DNA from: Actinomycetota bacterium
GTDB taxonomy: Bacteria > Actinomycetota > Actinomycetes > Nanopelagicales > Nanopelagicaceae
Assembly (NCBI GenBank): GCA_009927705.1
Contig: RFMK01000095.1
Location: 1-18,878 of the forward strand
Length of the DNA stretch: 18,878 bases
Reading direction: 5' to 3'
This document shows, piece by piece, positions 1-6,946 of the stretch (its first letter is position 1; each line of letters starts with the position of its first letter). The translations under genes and the position numbers were made by a program. The notes below the pieces were generated by a model. It was not told where the DNA came from, did no database searches, and worked only from the letters and a program-made list of their open reading frames with translations.

Positions 1-123
1 GCAATTTCAACCCGCAGGCGTAAGGCAGTCAAGGCTCACAGACCTTGAAACGCCGCGATATTTACTAGTTACTGATTCGTTATAAAGCGCGATTTTTGCA
101 CGCGCATTTACATCGGAGTTGAA
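1..123. other. unassigned left flank with short inverted repeats
   Basis: This is the 3' flank of the minus-strand citA. It holds a 6-bp inverted repeat (TCAAGG at 29-34, CCTTGA at 43-48, 8-nt loop) and a GC-rich imperfect hairpin (GCGCG and CGCGC arms around 87-107). Read from the minus strand, the second hairpin follows the citA stop and is succeeded by a short T-rich stretch, so it could be a weak citA terminator. The plus frame from base 1 is open for 15 very basic codons to a TGA at 46-48 and might be the tail of a neighbouring gene, but it is too short to identify. Confidence 0.25.
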
Positions 124-1239
124 CTACTTATGAACGCCTGGAACGGTGTGGTCCCAACCCTTAACGTCTTCCGGTTTACGTGGAGCTTTACCGATATATC
201 GGGCCGAAGGGCGGATCAAACGACCAGTGCGCTTCTGTTCCAAGATGTGTGCAGACCAACCGGCAGTTCGTGCAGATGTAAACATCGGCGTAAACATATG
301 GCCAGGGACGTCAGCAAAATCAAGGAGAACTGCGGCCCAGAATTCCACGTTTGTTTCAAGAACGCGATCCGGGCGACGTTCGCGCAATTCAGCAAGAGCT
401 GCATCTTCCAAAGCCTTTGCAACTTCATAGCGCGGCGCAGCAAGTTCTTCGCACGTACGTCGCAATGTACGTGAACGAGGATCTTGCGCGCGATAAACGC
501 GATGACCAAATCCCATCAAACGCTCACCTTTATCAAGCAAATCCTTTACATATGCGCGAGCATCGCCACGCTTCTCAACTTCTTCAATCATGTGAAGAAC
601 GCGCGACGGAGCTCCACCATGAAGTGGTCCAGACATTGCGCCAATCGCACCTGAGATGGATGCGGCAACGTCTGCACCGGTGGATGCAATAACGCGCGCC
701 GTAAATGTTGAAGCATTCATTCCATGTTCAGCAGCGGAAACAAAGTAAGCATCGATAGCGCGAACATGCTTTGGATCTGGTTCGCCTCTCCAGCGAATCA
801 TCATTCGTTCAACAACTGTGTGCGCCTTATCAACTTCTGATTGCGGAACCATCGGTTGCCATGTTCCACGCGCAGATTGGGCAACATAAGAAAGAAGCAT
901 GACTGAAACGCGCGCGAGATTGCTGCGAGCTTCTTCATCTGAAATATCAAGGAGCGGCTTTAATCCCCATGCAGGAGCAAGCATTGCGATTGCAGATTGA
1001 ACATCAACACGAACATCGCCAGAGTGAATGGGAATTGGGAATGGTTCTGCGGCAGGAAGACCTGGATTGAATTCATCATCAACCAGAAGGCCCCACACGT
1101 TTCCGAATGAGACGCGACCTACGAGATCATCGATGTCGACTCCGCGATATCTGAGTGCGCTACCTTCTTTATCTGGTTCTGCGATTTCAGATTCAAATGC
1201 GATTACGCCTTCAAGACCGGGTTTAAAGTCATCTGCCAT
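124..1239 (-). CDS. citA: citrate synthase 2 (actinobacterial CitA type)
   Basis: Condenses oxaloacetate and acetyl-CoA to citrate in the cytosol (TCA cycle entry). The 371-residue length fits the short actinobacterial CitA branch. Visible motifs are EHGMNAS (171-177, His172), PLHGGA (205-210, His207) and GFGHRVY (243-249, His246), which correspond to the substrate-binding and catalytic histidines of the family. The late NVEFW motif (297-301) has Glu299 where classical citrate synthases carry the catalytic Asp (NVDF); from memory this Glu is usual in the CitA branch. The C-terminal TAGWSAHILEQ segment (325-335) is the family's signature end. The ATG start gives the expected N-terminus; no Shine-Dalgarno is visible and no convincing -10 hexamer lies in front. 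It is divergent from pdxH across 86 bp. A 2-methylcitrate synthase is the main alternative but fits this branch less well. Confidence 0.93.
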   Translation of the reverse strand: MADDFKPGLEGVIAFESEIAEPDKEGSALRYRGVDIDDLVGRVSFGNVWGLLVDDEFNPGLPAAEPFPIPIHSGDVRVDVQSAIAMLAPAWGLKPLLDISDEEARSNLARVSVMLLSYVAQSARGTWQPMVPQSEVDKAHTVVERMMIRWRGEPDPKHVRAIDAYFVSAAEHGMNASTFTARVIASTGADVAASISGAIGAMSGPLHGGAPSRVLHMIEEVEKRGDARAYVKDLLDKGERLMGFGHRVYRAQDPRSRTLRRTCEELAAPRYEVAKALEDAALAELRERRPDRVLETNVEFWAAVLLDFADVPGHMFTPMFTSARTAGWSAHILEQKRTGRLIRPSARYIGKAPRKPEDVKGWDHTVPGVHK

Positions 1240-1313
1240 GCGGCGTATTCTGCCCGTATTGGGTAAGTGCGCAAAATGGCGCAGTCAAAGATGCCCTGAC
1301 CCCTAAAGTGACG

Positions 1314-1319
1314 TTAGAT
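1314..1319 (+). promoter_or_regulatory. weak -10-like hexamer before pdxH
   Basis: TTAGAT lies 6 nt upstream of ATG 1326. It misses the A at position 2 of the TAnnnT consensus but sits at the same distance as the better leaderless-type sites in this window. It is the main reason to prefer ATG 1326 over GTG 1308. Confidence 0.3.
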
Positions 1320-1325
1320 ACACCT

Positions 1326-2000
1326 ATGACGGAAAGCCACCAGCCAGAGATCAGTCGCGAGACGATTTCCGCGATGCGCCGTTCTTATGGCGAAGCGGGT
1401 TTGAGCGAGAGCGCCGCCGATAAAGATCCCATCACTCAATTTCAGCGTTGGTTGAAAGATGCAGCTTCAAACTCCTTCATCGTCGAAGCAAATGCCATGG
1501 TTCTTTCAACAATGAGTAACTCTGGACCCAGTTCACGAACTGTCTTATTGAAGGATGTTACAAACGAGGGTTTCACTTTCTTTACCAATTACTCATCACG
1601 CAAAGCCAAAGAGATTTCACATAACTCCTCTGTCTCATTGTTGTTTCCCTGGTATCCGATGGAAAGGCAAGTGATCATTTCGGGAAATGCCGCGAAGATT
1701 TCTGAAAACGCATCAGCGGAATATTTTGCTACTCGGCCATGGTCAAGTCAGATTGGCGCTTGGGCTAGCGCTCAATCATCCGAACTCGATTCACGCGAGA
1801 CACTTGAAGCGCGGTGGAAAGAATTCGCCGAAAAGTATCCGGAGGGTTCCGCAGTTCCAAAGCCTCCACATTGGGGTGGGTTCTTAGTCACACCATCGGT
1901 GATTGAGTTCTGGCAGGGGCGTTATTCACGCTTGCATGATCGACTCCGATATGTGAAAGCGACCCCATCAAATTGGAAGCTACAACGCATCTTCCCTTAG
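1326..2000 (+). CDS. pdxH: pyridoxamine 5'-phosphate oxidase PdxH
   Basis: FMN-dependent oxidase that converts pyridoxamine or pyridoxine 5'-phosphate to pyridoxal 5'-phosphate (PLP) in the cytosol. The 224-residue protein is full length. Family motifs are in order: RTVLLK (71-76) and SRKA (91-94) for FMN and phosphate contacts, SQIGAWASAQSS (near 141-152), WGGFLV (183-188), and IEFWQGRYSRLHDR (193-206) with the substrate-binding Arg and His of the RLHDR motif. It ends in the typical basic-aromatic tail. I chose ATG 1326; an in-frame GTG at 1308 would add six residues, but a weak -10-like TTAGAT lies exactly 6 nt before the ATG. serC follows 9 nt downstream. SerC is itself a PLP enzyme and in some bacteria also serves PLP synthesis, so the pairing makes metabolic sense. 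Confidence 0.95.
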   Translation: MTESHQPEISRETISAMRRSYGEAGLSESAADKDPITQFQRWLKDAASNSFIVEANAMVLSTMSNSGPSSRTVLLKDVTNEGFTFFTNYSSRKAKEISHNSSVSLLFPWYPMERQVIISGNAAKISENASAEYFATRPWSSQIGAWASAQSSELDSRETLEARWKEFAEKYPEGSAVPKPPHWGGFLVTPSVIEFWQGRYSRLHDRLRYVKATPSNWKLQRIFP

Positions 2001-2003
2001 GCT
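1998..2003 (+). promoter_or_regulatory. leaderless-type -10 element of serC
   Basis: TAGGCT is followed by six bases (TTATAC) and then the serC ATG at 2010. A TAnnnT hexamer at this spacing is the hallmark of leaderless transcripts in actinobacteria. Its first three bases are the TAG stop codon of pdxH, so stop codon and promoter element overlap. This would let serC be transcribed independently of pdxH; read-through from pdxH is also possible. Confidence 0.5.
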
Positions 2004-2009
2004 TTATAC

Positions 2010-3131
2010 ATGTCCGATATCAAGATTCCAGATTCGATAAAACCTACAGATGGCCGCTTTGGTTGCGGCCCATCCAAGATCCGACCAGAAGCTCTTGCTG
2101 CTCTCGCCGCTTCAGGTACATCGGTACTCGGCACTTCGCATCGTCAAAAGCCAGTAAAGAACGTTGTCGGTCGTATACGTACCGGACTAACTTCACTTTT
2201 TAATCTGCCCGAAGGTTATGAAGTGGTACTTGGTAACGGTGGTTCCACTGCGTTCTGGGATATCGCTACTTTTGGTTTAATCGAAAAGAAATCACAGCAC
2301 TTAAGTTTCGGTGAGTTCTCCTCCAAGTTTGCTTCAGCTGCGAAAGAAGCGCCTTTCCTCGATGACCCAAGTGTCATCAAATCTGAACCTGGTTCACATC
2401 CTCTTCCAGTAGCTGAGGCAGGAGTAGATACCTACGCACTAACCCACAACGAAACATCGACTGGTGTTGCTATGACGATTAAGCGCCCCGCTAACACTGA
2501 CGGTGCTCTCGTCCTCGTCGATGCCACGAGCGCTGCGGGTGGATTGGTTGTCGATGCCAAAGAATTCGATACTTATTACTTTGCACCACAAAAGTCTTTC
2601 GCTTCGGATGGTGGATTGTGGCTCGCGCTCATGAGCCCCGCCGCCATTGCACGTGTAGCAAAGATAAAAGAGAGTGGACGCTGGGTTCCTGCATACTTCG
2701 ATCTCACTATCGCAATTGAAAATTCTCGCCTCGACCAGACATACAACACTCCAGCGGTTGCGACGTTGATGTTGCTTGCTGACCAAATTGAATGGATGAA
2801 TAACAACGGCGGAATGAACTTTGCTGCCGGCCGGTCTGCGAAGTCAGCCGAAATCATGTACGGGTGGGCAGAGAAGACTTCCTATACCTCACCCTTTGTG
2901 ACCGACCCAGCCATGCGCTCAAAAGTGGTAGCCACAATCAACTTTGATGACTCGATTGATGCGCTAGAAATTGCGAAAGTCCTCCGCTCAAATGGCATCG
3001 TTGACACTGAGCCTTATCGCAAACTCGGAAAGAACCAGCTTCGAATTGGCATGTTCCCATCGGTTGATCCTGATGATGTTGCCGCTCTCACCCAATGTAT
3101 TGAGCATGTAGTTGAGAATCTAAAGAAATAG
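2010..3131 (+). CDS. serC: phosphoserine aminotransferase SerC
   Basis: PLP-dependent transaminase that turns 3-phosphohydroxypyruvate and glutamate into phosphoserine in serine biosynthesis; in E. coli SerC also acts in PLP synthesis. The 373-residue length matches the mycobacterial-type SerC. The N-terminus carries the FGCGPSKIRPEAL motif (17-29) and GTSHRQKPVK (41-50). HNETSTG (146-152), the PLP-ring Asp171 in VDATSAAGG (170-178) and the Schiff-base Lys195 in FAPQKSFASDGG (191-202) are all present, so the enzyme should be active. The ATG start is supported by a TAnnnT hexamer 6 nt upstream and by the usual family N-terminus. An MFS gene starts 4 nt after the stop. Confidence 0.96.
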   Translation: MSDIKIPDSIKPTDGRFGCGPSKIRPEALAALAASGTSVLGTSHRQKPVKNVVGRIRTGLTSLFNLPEGYEVVLGNGGSTAFWDIATFGLIEKKSQHLSFGEFSSKFASAAKEAPFLDDPSVIKSEPGSHPLPVAEAGVDTYALTHNETSTGVAMTIKRPANTDGALVLVDATSAAGGLVVDAKEFDTYYFAPQKSFASDGGLWLALMSPAAIARVAKIKESGRWVPAYFDLTIAIENSRLDQTYNTPAVATLMLLADQIEWMNNNGGMNFAAGRSAKSAEIMYGWAEKTSYTSPFVTDPAMRSKVVATINFDDSIDALEIAKVLRSNGIVDTEPYRKLGKNQLRIGMFPSVDPDDVAALTQCIEHVVENLKK

Positions 3132-3135
3132 ACCT

Positions 3136-4296
3136 TTGCCAACAACTACATATAAGCGCGACAAAGTATTCTGGTTAGCAGCGCTACAAACTGGCGCATT
3201 TGGCATCTTCATGGGCGGTTTCGGGCCTGCCCTGCCACTACTTCAAGAAGCCCAAGGTACAAGCGCCGCAATTGCCGGGTTACATGGAACTGCACTTGGC
3301 GTAGCCTCAATTATTGCTGGTGCATTCAACGCTCACATCGTCCATCGTTATGGGCGAATGACCACGGTGTGGTTGGGACTCATCACCTTCAATATCGGCG
3401 CACTCGGCTTCGTGCTCTTTCCTCGCGCCTGGCAGACAATCCTTGCGATATTCATCGCCGGTATCGGACTTTCGGTCACCGTAAATAACACTTTCATGAA
3501 ACTTTCAATTCACTTCGCTGATCATTCAGCCCGTGCTACTTCACAAGCGAATGGGGTTAATTCTGCATTTGTCTTACTTGGGAATTTCATTATTGGAGTC
3601 ATTGCAAGTAGTAGTTTCAGTTGGAAATTAGGTTTGCTGCTTTGTATTCCCTTCACGATAGTTCTGTATCTTCTCTTGGGCCGTCAAGAAGAGTATGAAT
3701 ACATTCCAGAGGAATCTGGACGTCAAAAAGGTTCGCTCTCCTTGAAGTACTGGGTGAGTTGGGTCGGAATGACCTTTTGTATCGCCGCGGAGTTTGCCAT
3801 CGCTTTTTGGGCTGCTGCGCTGCTGCGTGAACGAACGGACATGAGTGCACCCCTAGCAACAACGCTGGTCTTGGCTTTTCCTTTGGGAATGATGATTGGG
3901 CGATGGTTTGGAACTTATTTATTGCCCAGCCTCGATATTGATCAGCGCTTGAAATTAATTGTCGCAATTCAGGGCTTGAGCTTTCTTGTCTTTTGGGCAT
4001 CAGATATCGCCTTAGCATCGTTCATCGCGCTCTTTTTCGTTGGTTTCGGTACTTCAATGCAATTTGCTTTATCAACACTGCGATTATTGCGCTTTGGTGC
4101 CAATAAGCCCGACCTTGCAATCGGAAAAGCAAGTTGGGGTGCAGGGATTGCAATCGCTTTATCTCCATTTTTCCTGGGTTTTCTGGCCGATAAGTTCGGC
4201 ATCGTCAACGCATTTCTGATGGTTCCTGCGATAGTTATCTGCGCATTTGTTATTGTGGTGCTTCTACCAAGCGACCACGAAGTGGAGAAACGATGA
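3136..4296 (+). CDS. MFS transporter, substrate unknown
   Basis: A 386-residue integral membrane protein of the major facilitator superfamily, with about 12 hydrophobic segments and a polar central loop near residues 183-200 (RQEEYEYIPEESGR). The loop after TM2 contains HRYGRM (near 69-74), a degenerate form of MFS motif A, supporting secondary transport driven by an ion gradient. The likely start is TTG 3136, only 4 nt after the serC stop, so translation is probably coupled to serC; the next in-frame ATG lies inside the first membrane helix and would truncate it. Placement after pdxH and serC hints at an amino acid or vitamin-related substrate, but the sequence does not show this. Its TGA overlaps the ATG of a small downstream ORF. 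Confidence 0.85.
   Translation: MPTTTYKRDKVFWLAALQTGAFGIFMGGFGPALPLLQEAQGTSAAIAGLHGTALGVASIIAGAFNAHIVHRYGRMTTVWLGLITFNIGALGFVLFPRAWQTILAIFIAGIGLSVTVNNTFMKLSIHFADHSARATSQANGVNSAFVLLGNFIIGVIASSSFSWKLGLLLCIPFTIVLYLLLGRQEEYEYIPEESGRQKGSLSLKYWVSWVGMTFCIAAEFAIAFWAAALLRERTDMSAPLATTLVLAFPLGMMIGRWFGTYLLPSLDIDQRLKLIVAIQGLSFLVFWASDIALASFIALFFVGFGTSMQFALSTLRLLRFGANKPDLAIGKASWGAGIAIALSPFFLGFLADKFGIVNAFLMVPAIVICAFVIVVLLPSDHEVEKR
4284..4287 (+). promoter_or_regulatory. Shine-Dalgarno site of the 26-residue micro-ORF
   Basis: GGAG, 5 nt before ATG 4293 and inside the last codons of the upstream MFS gene. It is one of the few clear Shine-Dalgarno sites in the window and supports translation of the micro-ORF by coupling to the MFS gene. 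Confidence 0.45.
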
Positions 4297-4373
4297 ATTA
4301 CAAGACGCGAAGAATCGTGACTCTCGCGATCCTTTTTAGCCTAGTCTTTTTTGTCCTCGTAAGCGGGCTCTAG
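4293..4373 (+). CDS. putative single-pass membrane micropeptide
   Basis: A 26-codon ORF whose ATG overlaps the TGA of the upstream MFS gene (ATGA), with GGAG 5 nt in front. The peptide has a basic start (MNYKTRR) followed by about 19 hydrophobic residues (positions 8-26), as expected for a single transmembrane segment with the N-terminus in the cytoplasm. Small peptides encoded next to transporters can be regulatory subunits, but no family is recognised here. Caution: the last 33 bp overlap the 3' end of the opposite-strand permease in the complementary codon register, which by itself tends to produce hydrophobic codons antisense to charged ones. The Shine-Dalgarno and the coupled start are therefore the main evidence. 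Confidence 0.42.
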   Translation: MNYKTRRIVTLAILFSLVFFVLVSGL

Positions 4374-5594
4374 AACATCTGCAACTGCGACGCTCGCAGG
4401 CGGCGCACCTTTATCGTGAAACTGCGAATAGGTAACCAGGGCCGCAAGTAAAGATATCGATCCACAGATCCCAATTGTTTCGCGCGTTCCGATCACCTGT
4501 GTCATCCAGCCAATAAATGGTGAAACTATCGGCGTACCTCCCAAGAACACGGTGAGATAAATACCCATAACTCGGCCACGAATCTGAGAATCTGTTCGCA
4601 TCTGGACCATGGTGTTTGCGCCGATAAAGGTAAGAAGTGCTACGCAGCCAATAAATGGCAAGAAAATTGCATAGATCAAATATGTCGGTGCAAATGATCC
4701 CGCTACGAGCAAGGCGCTAAAAATCATAGATCCGATCATCACAAATCGAGGACCACGCTTTTTTTCAAGGCGAGCGGAAATGATCGCTCCAGAAAGTGAA
4801 CCGATGGCCAAGATGCTGCCAAGCGCGCCATATTCCGCAGCGCTCTTATCAAAGACTTGAGTAGCCATCATCGTGTTGAAGATGTTGAAGTTCAGGCCAA
4901 AGCTTGTGGCGAAGAAGACCGTGATCATTACCGACAAAATGTCTGGACGAGCTGCAACATAACGGAGCGCTTCGCGAACTTTTGTGGAAGAAGATTTACG
5001 TTCTTCGCGGAAAAGATCTGCTTCTCGAATATTTAATAGCGCCACAATCACAATCAAGTACGAGATTCCGTTGAGAATAAATGAAACCCCGGTGCCATAA
5101 GCTGCAATCAACAACCCTGAAAGCCCTGGACCGATAAGGCGACCCGTATTGAAATTTGCCGAGTTAAGACCTACGGCGTTGGGAAGATCATCTTTTCCAA
5201 CAACTTCTACGTTAAAACTCTGGCGGACTGGCGCATCAATCGCATTACCCATGCCCAGCATGAATGCGAAGAACATCACATGCCAAATCTTGATGTTCTC
5301 CGTCAGTACGAGCGTGCCAACGGAGAGCGCTGAGAGACCACCGGTGAGATTGGTGAACATCAATACTTTTCGCTTATTTAGTTTGTCGGCTATTTTTCCA
5401 CCCGAGATACTAAAGAAGAGAGTTGGTAGAAACTGCAACGCAGTGACAACACCGAGATAAGAACCACTATTTGTGAGTTCGAGGATTAGCCACGCTTGTG
5501 CAACACCTTGGGCCCACGTCCCGATGTTAGAGATGAAATTCGCTGAGAAGAGTATTCGGAAGTTGCGATGCTTAAATGATCGCAAAGTTCCCAT
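4341..5594 (-). CDS. MFS_3 (EntS-like) efflux transporter
   Basis: A 417-residue permease of the MFS_3 / DHA3 type, related to enterobactin exporter EntS and macrolide exporters. The N-terminus has the family pattern F-x-x-FRILFSANFISNIGTWAQ (near 7-29). Motif A is clear after TM2 (GGKIADKLNKRK, 65-76), and IRGRVMGIY lies in the C-terminal half, both typical of this family. About 12 membrane segments are visible, with a soluble acidic C-terminal tail. It probably exports a small lipophilic or siderophore-like compound; the substrate cannot be read from sequence. The ATG start has a TAGACT hexamer exactly 6 nt upstream, so the mRNA may be leaderless. It is divergent from the DUF2530 gene and convergent with the serC-linked genes, overlapping the micro-ORF by 33 bp. 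Confidence 0.9.
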   Translation of the reverse strand: MGTLRSFKHRNFRILFSANFISNIGTWAQGVAQAWLILELTNSGSYLGVVTALQFLPTLFFSISGGKIADKLNKRKVLMFTNLTGGLSALSVGTLVLTENIKIWHVMFFAFMLGMGNAIDAPVRQSFNVEVVGKDDLPNAVGLNSANFNTGRLIGPGLSGLLIAAYGTGVSFILNGISYLIVIVALLNIREADLFREERKSSSTKVREALRYVAARPDILSVMITVFFATSFGLNFNIFNTMMATQVFDKSAAEYGALGSILAIGSLSGAIISARLEKKRGPRFVMIGSMIFSALLVAGSFAPTYLIYAIFLPFIGCVALLTFIGANTMVQMRTDSQIRGRVMGIYLTVFLGGTPIVSPFIGWMTQVIGTRETIGICGSISLLAALVTYSQFHDKGAPPASVAVADVLEPAYEDKKD

Positions 5595-5600
5595 ATGGCG

Positions 5601-5606
5601 AGTCTA
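5601..5606 (-). promoter_or_regulatory. leaderless-type -10 element of the MFS_3 gene
   Basis: Read on the minus strand, TAGACT is followed by six bases (CGCCAT) and the ATG of the permease at 5594. It overlaps by two bases the TAGTAT hexamer that points the other way toward the DUF2530 gene. Confidence 0.5.
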
Positions 5607-5610
5607 GTAT
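5605..5610 (+). promoter_or_regulatory. -10 element of the DUF2530 gene
   Basis: TAGTAT lies 10 nt before ATG 5621. With a transcription start 6-7 nt downstream, the leader would be only about 3-4 nt. It overlaps the oppositely oriented -10 of the MFS_3 gene. Confidence 0.38.
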
Positions 5611-5620
5611 GCTTGCCATT

Positions 5621-5797
5621 ATGCGCAGCGCGGTACCAATCATCATCGCAGGAATTGTCGTGTGGACTGTCGCACTTGTGATTGCAATCATCGTTAATGC
5701 GCTCGCAAAAATTATTTTGACCTGCTTGCTTGGAATAACGCTCGGATTCATCGGAATCCGTTACACAAAGCGCAGAGCGCAACGAGAAGGTAAGTAA
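5621..5797 (+). CDS. small membrane protein, DUF2530-like
   Basis: A 58-residue protein with two hydrophobic segments (about 5-28 and 30-46) and a strongly basic tail (RYTKRRAQREGK). The spacing of Trp, Cys and Gly residues in VVWTVALVIA, then LTCLLGITLGFIGIRYTKRR, resembles the DUF2530 family of actinobacteria, which are short two-helix membrane proteins of unknown function. From memory, a member (Rv0882) lies beside the DUF3027 gene Rv0883c in M. tuberculosis, so the context agrees. In-frame starts exist at 5609 and further upstream, but those would place the start inside or before the divergent promoter; ATG 5621 fits the TAGTAT hexamer best. The stop codon directly abuts the stop of the convergent cspB-like gene. 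Confidence 0.68.
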   Translation: MRSAVPIIIAGIVVWTVALVIAIIVNALAKIILTCLLGITLGFIGIRYTKRRAQREGK

Positions 5798-5806
5798 CTA
5801 CCCTTC
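5786..5806. terminator. possible compact bidirectional hairpin over two abutting stop codons
   Basis: GAAGGTA (5786-5792) can pair with TACCCTTC (5799-5806), with one bulged C and a 6-nt loop. The TAA of the DUF2530 gene (5795-5797) and the TAG of the cspB-like gene (5798-5800) lie in and beside the loop. It is weak, with no T-run on either side, but there is no other space for a terminator between these convergent genes. Confidence 0.25.
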
Positions 5807-6178
5807 GATTTCCTGTGCGATTCCTCGCAGAACCTTAGCTACGCGCGCAGCTTCAGCTTCGCTTGGATAACGTCCTTGGCGAAGTCCATTTCCAACGCGA
5901 TCAAGCATCTTGATGGATTCCTCGATAATGACTGCGAGATCATCAGCTCCAGCTTTTGAATTGGCAAGTGATGGCGGTGCATCAATGATGCGTACTGAGA
6001 GCGCTTGTGGACCTTTGCGACCTTCAGCAACACCGAACTCCAACTTAGTGCCAGGCTTCACGGTAGTGACGCCAGATGGAAGTGCAGAGGCAGCGAGATA
6101 AACATCTTCGCCTTCATCAGATGAGATGAAGCCAAAACCTTTTTCGAGGCTAAACCATTTAACGCGTCCGACTGGCAT
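5798..6178 (-). CDS. cspB: cold-shock domain protein with actinobacterial C-terminal extension (CspB-like)
   Basis: A 126-residue single-stranded nucleic-acid-binding protein, likely an RNA chaperone. The cold-shock domain spans about 1-67, with RNP1 KGFGFI (13-18) and RNP2 EDVYLAA (24-30). RNP2 has Tyr-Leu where small Csp proteins have Phe-Val-His, as in the longer actinobacterial form (Rv0871-like). GPQALSVR closes the barrel. The extension (about 75-126) contains a helical region with LRQGRYPSEAEAARVAKVLRGIA typical of the same subgroup. A textbook Shine-Dalgarno precedes the ATG by 8 nt, in contrast to the leaderless look of many neighbours, so this gene has a real 5' leader. The DUF3027 gene lies directly upstream. 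Confidence 0.92.
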   Translation of the reverse strand: MPVGRVKWFSLEKGFGFISSDEGEDVYLAASALPSGVTTVKPGTKLEFGVAEGRKGPQALSVRIIDAPPSLANSKAGADDLAVIIEESIKMLDRVGNGLRQGRYPSEAEAARVAKVLRGIAQEIEG

Positions 6179-6186
6179 GACGGGTG

Positions 6187-6193
6187 CCTCCTT
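6187..6193 (-). promoter_or_regulatory. strong Shine-Dalgarno of cspB
   Basis: AAGGAGG on the minus strand, 8 nt before the ATG at 6178. It is the best match to the anti-Shine-Dalgarno in this window. Confidence 0.75.
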
Positions 6194-6244
6194 GAATTTA
6201 AGATCGTGTAGGTGTCGTGTGCGCCGCGCTTTGCGGACAGGGGG

Positions 6245-6946
6245 CTAGTTTATCGCCTCAGAATGCGCGCCGCATCCATGATTTACCGAGACCACACGCG
6301 CATCTTCAGGTGAGATCGCATTCGCGCAGACGCCAAATGCTTGGCGGAACGAGCCAGCAATCGGCAGGTAGAAACCACATGAGCCACAATTCTTCGGCGC
6401 ATATTGCGCGATTGGAGCGTTAGGTCCGCGGTCGCCTTCAATCCAACGCTTTGCTGCTTGATCGCGGCCTTCAATCGAAAGCACGCGAAGTCGACCAGCC
6501 CCTAATTCAAATAGTTCGTGAAGATCCAACTCTTCATCAGCGGGCAAGACCGCACTGGCCGGAACAAGTCGCACATCATCAGCAGCGGTGGGAACGATTG
6601 TTCCAACGCCAACATCTTCGGCAGTAATGCGATCGCTATAGGGAATCCATTCCGGAGCTAGCAGCGCATCGGTTCCAGGCAGAAGAACGACATCGCAAAT
6701 CGTCGGGTTACTTTCTGAATCAAGTTTTGCAACAGTGACTGCCCAACGCCAGCCAACATATCCCGGTAAAAGCGCTTCAAATAGATATGTTGCTACATGA
6801 TCATCATCTGATTCAACCGAAACTTGGGAACCAACGAACTTTTCGTTCTTTGCATCTTCTAATGCGGCCGCACGCGCGATTTCGGATGCCTTAAATGGGT
6901 CATCTACTCTCAATGCTTTTGAATTCTTCTTCGCGGTCCGTGCCAT
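6245..6946 (-). CDS. DUF3027 family protein with four-Cys C-terminal site
   Basis: A conserved actinobacterial protein of unknown function, 233 residues from the chosen start. The family hallmarks are present: GYVGWRWAVTVA (62-73), VVLLPGTDALLAPEWIPYSDR (near 86-106, acidic and aromatic), a DD-V-RLVPA stretch, RVLSIEGRDQAAKRW (154-168), and a C-terminal zinc-type site built from C187-x2-C190, C207 and C225 within HGCGAHSE (223-230). The site may bind zinc; this is inferred from the Cys spacing. ATG 6946 is preferred over 6976 because a TACACT hexamer lies 8 nt upstream and it shortens the overlap with the upstream SGNH gene to 47 bp. It sits between the envelope operon and cspB. Confidence 0.88.
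   Translation of the reverse strand: MARTAKKNSKALRVDDPFKASEIARAAALEDAKNEKFVGSQVSVESDDDHVATYLFEALLPGYVGWRWAVTVAKLDSESNPTICDVVLLPGTDALLAPEWIPYSDRITAEDVGVGTIVPTAADDVRLVPASAVLPADEELDLHELFELGAGRLRVLSIEGRDQAAKRWIEGDRGPNAPIAQYAPKNCGSCGFYLPIAGSFRQAFGVCANAISPEDARVVSVNHGCGAHSEAIN
6247..6252 (-). promoter_or_regulatory. candidate -10 element for cspB
   Basis: TAAACT on the minus strand, overlapping the TAG stop of DUF3027 (6245-6247). Transcription starting 6-7 nt downstream would give a leader of about 60 nt ending in the strong Shine-Dalgarno, which could carry temperature- or protein-dependent control as in other csp genes. No -35 was identified. Confidence 0.28.

Noticed and set aside
1..48. Possible 3' end of a basic protein on the plus strand
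   Set aside because: Only 15 codons are visible and no family can be recognised; other frames are partly open too.
29..48. TCAAGG/CCTTGA inverted repeat as a tRNA anticodon arm
   Set aside because: No acceptor, D or T arm can be built around it, and the loop has 8 bases rather than 7.
130..692. Several plus-strand open frames opposite citrate synthase
   Set aside because: They are antisense to a well-supported gene, overlap one another in different frames and encode low-complexity Arg/Ser-rich products without recognisable motifs.
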